Under the pieces are notes generated by a model. The model was not told the origin of the DNA, made no database searches, and was given only the letters and a program-made list of their open reading frames with translations. From assembly GCA_003022985.1 (NCBI GenBank), contig PXTV01000017.1, forward strand, positions 1 to 9,279: a stretch of DNA of 9,279 nt, given 5' to 3'. Position numbers and translations under genes: made by a program. The stretch comes from Bacteroidetes bacterium SW_11_45_7 (lineage in GTDB: Bacteria; Bacteroidota; Bacteroidia; Chitinophagales; SW-11-45-7). Shown piece after piece: positions 1-6,237 of this stretch. Positions within the stretch are counted from its first letter, which is position 1. Every line of letters begins with the position of its first letter.

Positions 1-981
1 GCCTGCCTCAAAGCGCAAAAATATATTCACCCCGACATTCACTTTTCATTTCCATTTATCGCCAACAAGACCGATAAAAAAGAACCCAGCCAGGATTACC
101 TGAACGAATGGCGGCAGGCTTTAACGGATAATCCCTACCTCGGCTTAACGGATTGGCTCCCCTATATCAACGCGGAAGGGAAGCAAGTCAATATCAATAT
201 CAAGGAATGTGCTGAGATCATCAAAACGCTCAGCCTCAAAACATACGAAGCTCCCTATAAGGTCATGATCCTTTGGCTGCCCGAGAATTTAGGAAAAGAA
301 GGGAATACCCTGCTCAAAATTATAGAGGAACCGCCTGACAACACGGTATTTCTTTTAGTTGCTGACGATCAGGATCCCATCCTTAATACCATTCTTTCCC
401 GCACCCAAATTATCCGTGTGAGCAGAATTGATGATGAGGAATTGGAAAACGCTCTAAAAGAAGTGCACAATCTGCCGGAGGACCAGGCCCATCAACTTAC
501 CGCAATGGCAGAAGGGAATTACCGGAGTGCCCTAACCCTCCTCAAGGAAGGGGATAAAGACAATGAAGAGCAGCTTAAGAATTGGTTGCGCTATAGCTAT
601 GCCGGGGTGATCAAGCAAAAGACGGATATGATTCAACTCTATCAATGGGTAGAAGACATGGGTAAATCCGGCAGGGAATATCAAAAAGGATTCCTTTCCT
701 ATACCCTTCGTTTCTTCAGGGAACTGTTGATGTTGGCCATGAATCCTTCAGCAGCAACAAAGCTTGTGGCAAGCGAAAAGGAATTTGCAGAGCAACTATT
801 GAAGGGCATTTCAATGGATGCCGAGAAACTGCAGACCATCAACCAACTTATTAACGATGCTTTTTACGCTGTTGAGCGAAATGCCAATGCCAAAATCATG
901 TTTCTCAACCTTTCCATTAAAGTGGCAAAAGTGATGAAAGGGGAGAATGTAAAACAGAAACGCGCGGAACTGATCATGTGA
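1..981 (+). CDS. holB: DNA polymerase III subunit delta' (5'-truncated by window edge)
   Basis: This is the clamp-loader subunit delta', an AAA+-fold protein that with delta and tau/gamma opens the beta clamp and loads it on primed DNA in the cytoplasmic replisome. The reading frame is open from base 1, so the gene begins upstream of the window; 326 codons are visible. I estimate that about 50 N-terminal residues, including the Walker A region, are missing. Fragment residues 2-19 (a Cys, then a HPDIHF-type stretch) match the segment that follows the nucleotide-binding site in Bacteroidota homologs. The family signature LLKIIEEPP sits at fragment residues 104-112, with an SRTQ motif in the place of the usual SRC at 133-136. 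The helical C-terminal collar domain follows. The ATG at 265 is internal and is not the start. The next gene, a RicT homolog, starts 89 nt downstream, an order also found in Bacillus subtilis (holB-yaaT). Identity is confident; the SRTQ variant is a minor deviation. Confidence 0.93.
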   Translation, partial: ACLKAQKYIHPDIHFSFPFIANKTDKKEPSQDYLNEWRQALTDNPYLGLTDWLPYINAEGKQVNINIKECAEIIKTLSLKTYEAPYKVMILWLPENLGKEGNTLLKIIEEPPDNTVFLLVADDQDPILNTILSRTQIIRVSRIDDEELENALKEVHNLPEDQAHQLTAMAEGNYRSALTLLKEGDKDNEEQLKNWLRYSYAGVIKQKTDMIQLYQWVEDMGKSGREYQKGFLSYTLRFFRELLMLAMNPSAATKLVASEKEFAEQLLKGISMDAEKLQTINQLINDAFYAVERNANAKIMFLNLSIKVAKVMKGENVKQKRAELIM

Positions 982-987
982 TGAAGT

Positions 988-1027
988 AAGTTGCAATACG
1001 TGTTCGCAACTAACGTTCTGTTGCGAA
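988..1027 (+). promoter_or_regulatory. Competing inverted repeats in the holB-ricT gap
   Basis: The 89-nt gap holds three related words. GTTGC at 990-994 and again at 1020-1024 can each pair with the single GCAAC at 1006-1010. The upstream hairpin is AGTTGC (989-994) with GCAACT (1006-1011), an 11-nt loop. The downstream hairpin is TTCGCAAC (1003-1010) with GTTGCGAA (1020-1027), a perfect 8-bp stem with a 9-nt loop. The two are mutually exclusive, which is the geometry of an attenuator or an RNA-processing site. No T-tract follows, so it is not a standard intrinsic terminator. A regulatory role is inference. Confidence 0.3.
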
Positions 1028-1070
1028 TTGAAGAATTTCTTGTATAACCAAAAACAAAAGCAGACGATAA

Positions 1071-2255
1071 ATGGGATGCGATTCATGTGGCACATCAGGA
1101 CAACCGGCCGGTTGTCAAAATAACGGCAATTGTCTAACCGAAGGTTGTAACAAATCCAATACGTTCGATTGGCTGGCCGATATACCAGTGGCTGAAGAAG
1201 ACACCTTCAATATCCACGAGCTCAGTTTTAAAGAAGGGAGCACCAAAGCTTTTTACCGCAACGACAAAAACCTCGATCTCACCACGGGTGATTTTGTGGT
1301 GGTAGAAGGCAACCCCGGCTACGATGTAGGAGAAGTGAGTTTATCCGGTGAGCTTGTCCGGCTGCAGATGAAAAAGAAATCGGTCAGGGAAACCTCGGAA
1401 GATGTGAAAAGCATTTTGCGCATGGCCTCTGACAATGATATGGCTAACATGAAAGAAGCCAGAAGGGCCGAGAAAGAGATGCTCGTGCGAGGGAGAGCCA
1501 TCATCGGCCAGCTCGACCTTGACATGAAGCTCAGCGATATTGAAATGCAGGCCGATCACAAGAAAGCGGTTTTCTTTTACACAGCGGATGGTCGTGTCGA
1601 TTTCCGCGATCTGATTAAAGAACTCGCCAGGGAATTCAAGGTCAAAGTGGAGATGCGGCAAATCGGCCCGCGACAAGAGGCAGGGCGTATTGGTGGAATA
1701 GGGGATTGCGGGCGCGAACTTTGCTGCTCAACCTGGCTTTCCGATTTCAAGAGCGTGAGCACTTCAGCAGCCCGTTATCAGAATCTTTCCATCAACCAGG
1801 AAAAGCTGTCAGGCCAATGCGGGCGCCTCAAGTGCTGCCTGAATTACGAACTGGATACTTATTTGGATGCGCTTGAAGATATTCCCAAAGAAGCCAATAA
1901 GCTCTTAACAAAAAAAGGCACTGTTTATCTCCAAAAGACCGACATTTTTAAACGGCTTATGTGGTACAGTTACCCTGAGGATTCCACAACCACATCGTAC
2001 TGCCTGACCGTAGATCAAGTTAAGCAGATACAAGCTATGAACCAGCAGAATGAATACCCCGAGGAGTTAGTCAGTCAGCAACAAACCGAAAAGAAAGAGC
2101 AGGAAGAGGAGAGCGAGGAATTTGGTGACGTAGTAGGTGAAGTCAACCTTTCAACTTTGGAAAAAAGCTCCAAGGCACGATCCAACAAGAATAAACACAA
2201 AGGGCAAGGCCGCGGGAAAAGGAAAAAGCGCAACAGAGGTGGCAATCATCACTAA
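1071..2255 (+). CDS. ricT: PSP1-domain protein, RicT/YaaT family
   Basis: This 394-residue protein belongs to the PSP1/RicT family. In Bacillus subtilis RicT forms a complex with RicA and RicF that carries iron-sulfur clusters and influences RNase Y-dependent mRNA maturation; whether Bacteroidota use it the same way is not known to me. The core is unmistakable: a CGRELCC motif (Cys213, 218, 219) followed by GQCGRLKCCLNYE (Cys250, 255, 256), both typical of the family. The N-terminus adds five cysteines (3, 6, 15, 21, 26), which I recall as common in Bacteroidota members and which could bind a metal. The C-terminus is an unstructured extension: acidic at about 339-352, then strongly Lys/Arg-rich from about 367 to 390, suggesting RNA or ribosome contact. 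The ATG at 1071 is chosen because the cysteine cluster starts immediately after it. gldH follows after 39 nt, so co-transcription with holB and gldH is likely. Confidence 0.9.
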   Translation: MGCDSCGTSGQPAGCQNNGNCLTEGCNKSNTFDWLADIPVAEEDTFNIHELSFKEGSTKAFYRNDKNLDLTTGDFVVVEGNPGYDVGEVSLSGELVRLQMKKKSVRETSEDVKSILRMASDNDMANMKEARRAEKEMLVRGRAIIGQLDLDMKLSDIEMQADHKKAVFFYTADGRVDFRDLIKELAREFKVKVEMRQIGPRQEAGRIGGIGDCGRELCCSTWLSDFKSVSTSAARYQNLSINQEKLSGQCGRLKCCLNYELDTYLDALEDIPKEANKLLTKKGTVYLQKTDIFKRLMWYSYPEDSTTTSYCLTVDQVKQIQAMNQQNEYPEELVSQQQTEKKEQEEESEEFGDVVGEVNLSTLEKSSKARSNKNKHKGQGRGKRKKRNRGGNHH

Positions 2256-2294
2256 CCCCTGACACTCTCTTTATTTTTAACAATTTCACAAGCA

Positions 2295-2858
2295 ATGAGT
2301 ATTACTGAATCAACACTCCTGCGTTTCTTTTCCGGCCTGGCTATTCTGCTTTTGGTTGGATCGCTGTCATCCTGTGACCCCAACAGGGTCTATGAGAAAA
2401 ACAAGGATATCCCGGATTACCAATGGAAGTACGATAACGTGCTGGCATTTCCTTTTTCCATAAAGGACACAAATGCCCTCTATAACATTTACGTCAACGT
2501 GCGCCATACCCACTTTTTCCCTTATCGCAACATATGGCTTAAGGTCAAAACCCAATTTCCTAAAGGCAAGCAATTGGAAAAGCGGGTGGAAATTAAGTTA
2601 GCAAACGAAAAAGGAAAATGGTACAGCGATTGTGCCGGAGATATTTGCGATTACCGGGTCGCCATTCAGGAGAATGCTTATTTCGATCAAAAGGGTGAAT
2701 ACAAGATCCATCTTGAACAGAACATGCGTCAGAACCCCTTACCTGGCATCATGGACATGGGCATCCGCGTGGAAAAGACGGGCAAAACAAAGCAAGAATT
2801 GGCAAACCAAGGCGAGAAAGCAGCAGAAGATCAAGAAGATAATGGAAACTTACCTTGA
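2295..2858 (+). CDS. gldH: Gliding motility lipoprotein GldH
   Basis: GldH is an envelope lipoprotein needed for gliding in Flavobacterium johnsoniae and linked to function of the type IX secretion/gliding machinery. The 187-residue product starts with a hydrophobic signal segment (residues 8-24) ending in a lipobox, LSSC, with the acylated residue Cys27. The mature part shows the family pattern: CDPNRVYEKNKDIP just after the lipid Cys, then YNIYVNVRHTHFFPY (63-77), a GKW segment near 107-109, GEYKIHLEQNMR (134-145), and a closing GIMDMGIRVEK (151-161). Two further cysteines, 113 and 118, could form a disulfide in the periplasm. The last 26 residues are a charged tail beyond the usual end of the conserved domain. 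There is no Shine-Dalgarno site before the ATG, as is usual in this phylum. It follows ricT by 39 nt. GldH also occurs in non-gliding Bacteroidota, so its presence alone does not prove motility. Confidence 0.88.
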   Translation: MSITESTLLRFFSGLAILLLVGSLSSCDPNRVYEKNKDIPDYQWKYDNVLAFPFSIKDTNALYNIYVNVRHTHFFPYRNIWLKVKTQFPKGKQLEKRVEIKLANEKGKWYSDCAGDICDYRVAIQENAYFDQKGEYKIHLEQNMRQNPLPGIMDMGIRVEKTGKTKQELANQGEKAAEDQEDNGNLP

Positions 2859-2918
2859 TCATTTTATTGTTATCCTCAGGCAAGTTTATTTTATTAATTT
2901 GGTGGCAATTAGCCGCTT

Positions 2919-4166
2919 ATGGATGTCAATTACATCGTCCTTGCCATCCCGGTTTTTTTCCTTCTCATTGGCATAGAGGTGCTTTTTTCCAAACTGCGCC
3001 AAACCAACTACTACCGTCTCAATGATGCAGTAACAAATCTCAGTTGCGGCATTGGGCAGCAAGTGGTTGGCATCTTCCTTAAAACGGCCACATTCATCGG
3101 GTATCAGTTTATTTATGCCAATTACCGCTTGTTCGATATGCCCCAAACCTTTCTGATGTGGTTTTTGCTATTTATCGGTGTCGACTTTTTTTACTATTGG
3201 TTTCACAGGTATGCCCACGAGATCAGCTTCTTGTGGGGAAGCCATATCGTTCATCACCAAAGCGAAGAATACAATTTTACGGTGGCATTACGACAAGCTT
3301 GGCTGCAGGGGGCTTTTTCCTGTTTTTTCTACCTGCCTTTAGCCGTGGTCGGCTTTGATCCTATCATGTTCGTGACGATTAGTGCCTTTCAAACCCTTTA
3401 TCAGTTTTGGATCCATACACAAACGATTCATACCCTTCCCCAACCTGTTGAGCTAATCTTGAATACACCCTCCCACCACCGTGTTCATCATGGCGTCAAT
3501 CCCAAGTATATCGACCGGAATATGGGCGGTACTTTGATTATTTGGGATCGCATATTCGGCACTTTTCAACCTGAAGACGAAGAAGTTGTCTACGGGGTTA
3601 AAGACCAACCCAAAAGCTGGAATCCGCTTTGGCTAAACTTTCATTATTGGATCGAGCTGTTTCGCGATTTACCTAAAGCGAGCAACCGGGCTGATCGCTG
3701 GCGGATGTTGGTGAAACAACCCGGCTGGCGGCCGCCAGAGCTCGGTGGCGTAAATCCACCAAAAGAGGTAACACCAGACACCTTCCCGAAATACGATACA
3801 AAGGTGCCTGAAGGCTTGAATTACTACGTTTTGGTCCAGTACGCCCTCATTCTGCTCAGCAGTTCCGGTTTTCTCTTTCTTCCCGATGATTTTAACACAT
3901 TGGTAAAGCTCGGTTCTGCCGCTTTGATTATCTTGTCAATTGTCAATCTTGGCGGCATATTTGAAAAGCGAAGATGGGTCGCCTATCCGGAATACTTCCG
4001 TCTATTGGTCTTTTCCGCATCCATTGTCCTCTTTTTCAGGGAAAGCGCCTTTCTGATTCCTGTTACCGGATTTGCTTTATTCCTGATGGTCGCTTCTGCC
4101 TATTGGTTTTTCCAATTTTGGCATATCTTTACAAAGCCTGCACACGTAATACCCGATGAGGATTGA
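2919..4166 (+). CDS. AGMO-like membrane di-iron oxygenase (sterol desaturase/fatty acid hydroxylase superfamily)
   Basis: This is a 415-residue integral membrane protein with the eight-histidine di-iron signature: H96-x3-H100, H109-x2-HH113 and H187-x2-HH191, plus conserved H166 in a WIHT motif. It most resembles alkylglycerol monooxygenase (AGMO/TMEM195), which hydroxylates the carbon next to the ether bond of alkylglycerols, using a pterin cofactor in animals. Supporting details are a Glu directly after the first His box (E101), the SEEYN...ALRQ segment at 115-126, and a C-terminal membrane domain. Membrane segments lie at about 5-22, 44-66, 77-95 and 131-163, with at least three more between about 301 and 402. 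The gene follows gldH after 60 nt, where TTAATTTG (2894-2901) is a one-mismatch -7 motif, so it may have its own promoter. Alternatives within the superfamily, such as a sterol C5-desaturase or carotenoid hydroxylase, cannot be excluded. The superfamily is near certain; the AGMO subtype is likely; the substrate is unknown. Confidence 0.85.
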   Translation: MDVNYIVLAIPVFFLLIGIEVLFSKLRQTNYYRLNDAVTNLSCGIGQQVVGIFLKTATFIGYQFIYANYRLFDMPQTFLMWFLLFIGVDFFYYWFHRYAHEISFLWGSHIVHHQSEEYNFTVALRQAWLQGAFSCFFYLPLAVVGFDPIMFVTISAFQTLYQFWIHTQTIHTLPQPVELILNTPSHHRVHHGVNPKYIDRNMGGTLIIWDRIFGTFQPEDEEVVYGVKDQPKSWNPLWLNFHYWIELFRDLPKASNRADRWRMLVKQPGWRPPELGGVNPPKEVTPDTFPKYDTKVPEGLNYYVLVQYALILLSSSGFLFLPDDFNTLVKLGSAALIILSIVNLGGIFEKRRWVAYPEYFRLLVFSASIVLFFRESAFLIPVTGFALFLMVASAYWFFQFWHIFTKPAHVIPDED

Positions 4167-4169
4167 GCC

Positions 4170-5057
4170 ATGTCAGATACTATCATTACATATGCCATCC
4201 CCTTCTTTCTTCTTCTCATTCTTGCGGAAGTTATTTACAGTAACCTCCACGATCTGGACCTCTACCATGGGAAGGATACGTTTGCCAGTTTAGTCATGGG
4301 GCTGGGCTCCGTGTTGATCAGCATTGGTGTTAAATTTATTGCTTTTGCCGGCTTTTCCTTTCTGTATCAATTTGCTTTGTTCGATATCGGGTACCAATGG
4401 TGGGCGTGGCTGATATTAATTTTTGCCGATGATTTCACGTTCTACGTTCATCACCGTGCCAGTCATTCCGTGCGATTACTTTGGGCAGCCCATGTCAATC
4501 ACCATTCCTCCAAGCGCATGAACCTCGGCACAGCCCTTCGGCAAAGCTGGACGGAGCTGTTCTACAAGTACGTTTGGTGGATATGGCTTCCGCTTCTGGG
4601 CTTTCCACCTATCATGGTTCTCACAATGATCTCCATCAACTTGATTTACCAATTCTGGATTCATACGGAGACCATAGGGAAACTCGGTCCCATCGAATGG
4701 CTATTCAATACCCCTTCACATCACCGCGTTCATCATGCCACCAACATTAAATACCTGGATCGTAACCACGCTGGCATGTTCATCATCTGGGACCGGCTCT
4801 TTGGCACGTTTGTGGAAGAAGATGAAAACGAGCAACCCGATTACGGTATTCGCGGCCCTCATCCCACCTATAATCCATTTCATATCGCCACCCATGCTTT
4901 CATCGATCTTTGGCGGGATATTCGCCAACCAAATCCGCTGTGGGTGAAGCTCCGCTATATCTTCATGCCGCCCGGCTGGAGTCCTGATGGCTCAACGTTA
5001 ACCACCAACCAGTTGCGAGAAGGTGTAAACAAAGGACTGATTTCAGCTGATGCGTAG
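4170..5057 (+). CDS. Second sterol desaturase-family membrane oxygenase, tandem paralog
   Basis: This 295-residue membrane protein is a paralog of the gene 3 nt upstream. The two align almost residue for residue through about position 270, ending at a shared PGW motif. The iron-ligand histidines are kept: H95-x3-H99, H108-x2-HH112, H165 in WIHT and H185-x2-HH189. The NTPSHHRVHH segment is identical in both. Membrane segments are at about 3-22, 43-67, 76-93 and 132-163. Two differences matter. The residue after the first His box is Ser100, not Glu, and the SEEYN segment of the neighbour reads SKRMN here. The C-terminal membrane domain of the first paralog is absent; this protein ends about 25 residues after the catalytic part. 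The 3-nt spacing to the previous stop suggests translational coupling, so the two may work as a pair or act on different substrates. It is a lipid hydroxylase or desaturase by family; no exact reaction can be assigned. Confidence 0.83.
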   Translation: MSDTIITYAIPFFLLLILAEVIYSNLHDLDLYHGKDTFASLVMGLGSVLISIGVKFIAFAGFSFLYQFALFDIGYQWWAWLILIFADDFTFYVHHRASHSVRLLWAAHVNHHSSKRMNLGTALRQSWTELFYKYVWWIWLPLLGFPPIMVLTMISINLIYQFWIHTETIGKLGPIEWLFNTPSHHRVHHATNIKYLDRNHAGMFIIWDRLFGTFVEEDENEQPDYGIRGPHPTYNPFHIATHAFIDLWRDIRQPNPLWVKLRYIFMPPGWSPDGSTLTTNQLREGVNKGLISADA

Positions 5058-5065
5058 CCTTTCCG

Positions 5066-5073
5066 TATATTTG
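5066..5073 (+). promoter_or_regulatory. Candidate Bacteroidota -7 promoter element before the lipoprotein gene
   Basis: TATATTTG is a perfect match to the Bacteroidota -7 consensus TAnnTTTG. It lies just after the stop of the second oxygenase and 55 nt before the lipoprotein ATG. TTTC at 5041-5044, 21 nt upstream, is a one-mismatch -33 element. It suggests that the lipoprotein and the genes after it form a new transcription unit, but short motifs like this also occur by chance. Confidence 0.35.
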
Positions 5074-5128
5074 CCACAACCTTAAGCCTCTCGGCATTGT
5101 TCATGTAGACCGGTAAATATTCAACACA

Positions 5129-5647
5129 ATGATAAAAATCATACGCAAGGATTTCCTATTTGCCTTCCCTCTCATCGGCATCATAATTTCTCTATCAACT
5201 TGCCAATATCCGGATAAGCCCCATAATGTCATTCTTAATGATAGCTATCAATTAGAAGTGCCCGCTTACATGAATGAAACCTCAGAATTGAATGCCGATG
5301 CGGAAGTCCAATTCCAAAATAAATTCCGCAATCGTTATTTGCTGGTATTTCAAAGCCAAAAGCAAGAGCCCTTCAAGGACTTTGTGGACCAAAGGGTTCA
5401 ACAGTTGTTAGACAAGGTACAGGACAGCGTTATTAGCAAATCCACAGCTAAAAAGGTGAACGGCATTCAAGCTCATGAGCGTGTTATTAATGCCAAAGTT
5501 GGCGAAGAACGCATTTACTATAAGCTGATGTTCTACGAAGGAAAGAAGCATTTCTATCAACTTGTTGTGTGGACCAGGGACGATAAATTAGCTCCTTTTA
5601 AGCAGGACATGGAGAAGATTGCAACGTCATTTCAACGGAAAGAATGA
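5129..5647 (+). CDS. Small predicted lipoprotein, possibly PsbP/DcrB-like fold
   Basis: I do not recognise this 172-residue protein with certainty. The start is a positive stretch (KIIRK) followed by a hydrophobic segment (about 9-23) and a lipobox-like LSTC ending at Cys25; Thr before the Cys is less usual but tolerated in this phylum. The mature part has the layout of PsbP/DcrB (Mog1-like) proteins: an SYQLEVP strand at about 39-45, a helix around 80-97 (PFKDFVDQRVQQLLDKV), a VNGIQAHERV turn and strand near 110-119, then strands YYKLMFYEG and FYQLVVWT, and a final helix with DMEKIATSF. Such domains are common in small periplasmic lipoproteins of unknown role. The gene lies 71 nt after the second oxygenase, with a candidate -7 element in the gap, and 19 nt before the YhhN remnant, so it is probably transcribed with it. 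The fold assignment is inference from pattern only. Confidence 0.6.
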   Translation: MIKIIRKDFLFAFPLIGIIISLSTCQYPDKPHNVILNDSYQLEVPAYMNETSELNADAEVQFQNKFRNRYLLVFQSQKQEPFKDFVDQRVQQLLDKVQDSVISKSTAKKVNGIQAHERVINAKVGEERIYYKLMFYEGKKHFYQLVVWTRDDKLAPFKQDMEKIATSFQRKE

Positions 5648-5666
5648 GGAACCAGTTACACGCCCC

Positions 5667-6184
5667 ATGTCGCTCAAGCAATTTTCTTTCTTGTACGGTG
5701 CCGTTTCCATTGTTGAATTGATAGCGCTGAACAATTTTTCACAATTGGTCTTGTGGCTTTCCTTATAGCTCATATCTTTTACATTATAGCATTTGGGAAC
5801 AACGTATGGCACTCGCCAAATCCGGCATTTCTCAAAAAAACGCCCCTTGCGGGCCTTCCCATCGTAGTATTGTACGGCATTCTCCTGTACTTCCTTATTC
5901 CTTCCCTGAACGAGATGCTGTTGCCTGTTATCAGTTACGCAACGGTGTTGACCATCATGGTTCTTGCGGCCCTGAATCGCTATCAGGCCGCTCCACCAGA
6001 TAGTGTCGCATTCATTTTTACTGGCTCCCTCCTATTCATGGCCTCAGATTCACTAATCGCCATTGATAAATTTCTTACGCCATTCGATGGAGCACAACTA
6101 TTGATTATGGCTTTGTATATAAGTGCTCAATATTTTATCACGATAGGGGGTATGCGTTATCAACCGCAAAGAGTTGTACATTAG
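5667..6184 (+). pseudogene. YhhN/TMEM86-family (lysoplasmalogenase) gene, apparently broken by internal deletion and frameshift
   Basis: The family hydrolyses the vinyl-ether bond of lysoplasmalogens (TMEM86B, bacterial YhhN). The 3' part is clear: GLVAFLIAHIFYIIAF, then three or four membrane segments, the conserved MASDSLIAIDKF (Asp at 6047-6049) and a closing ALYISAQYFI. This part is read in the frame of the TAG at 6182-6184. Upstream it is open only back to TGA at 5714-5716; the only start-like codon before the conserved block is GTG at 5753, in the middle of the GLVAFLIAH motif. A plausible N-terminus lies in another frame: ATG 5667 begins MSLKQFSFLYGAVSIVELIA, like the family's first membrane helix, but runs to TAG at 5766-5768. 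The two halves meet at about 5714-5735. Together they give about 170 residues against roughly 210-240 in the family. Missing are the KPLLMP-type helix and the FSWLGD-type helix with its conserved Asp. Loss of function is likely; a sequencing or assembly deletion is the main alternative. Confidence 0.7.
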
Positions 6185-6237
6185 TCATCGCATTTTTTTA
6201 TATTTAATAATTTTCTTCTCGACTAAAAACAGAACGC

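Noticed and set aside
811..1676. Minus-strand open frames opposite holB and ricT
   Set aside because: They show no protein motifs, start and stop at arbitrary places and lie opposite well-conserved genes; they are shadows.
2632..2976. A + strand frame of 114 codons across the end of gldH and into the next gene
   Set aside because: It overlaps two supported genes in another frame and its product has no recognisable pattern.
4476..4947. Overlapping frames on both strands inside the second oxygenase
   Set aside because: The underlying gene has all its conserved histidine boxes in one frame, so these are shadows.
6152..6200. Possible terminator after the YhhN remnant (ATGCG with CGCAT, then a T-run)
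   Set aside because: The paired arms are only 5 bp with a 32-nt interior that folds poorly; the T-run alone is not convincing.
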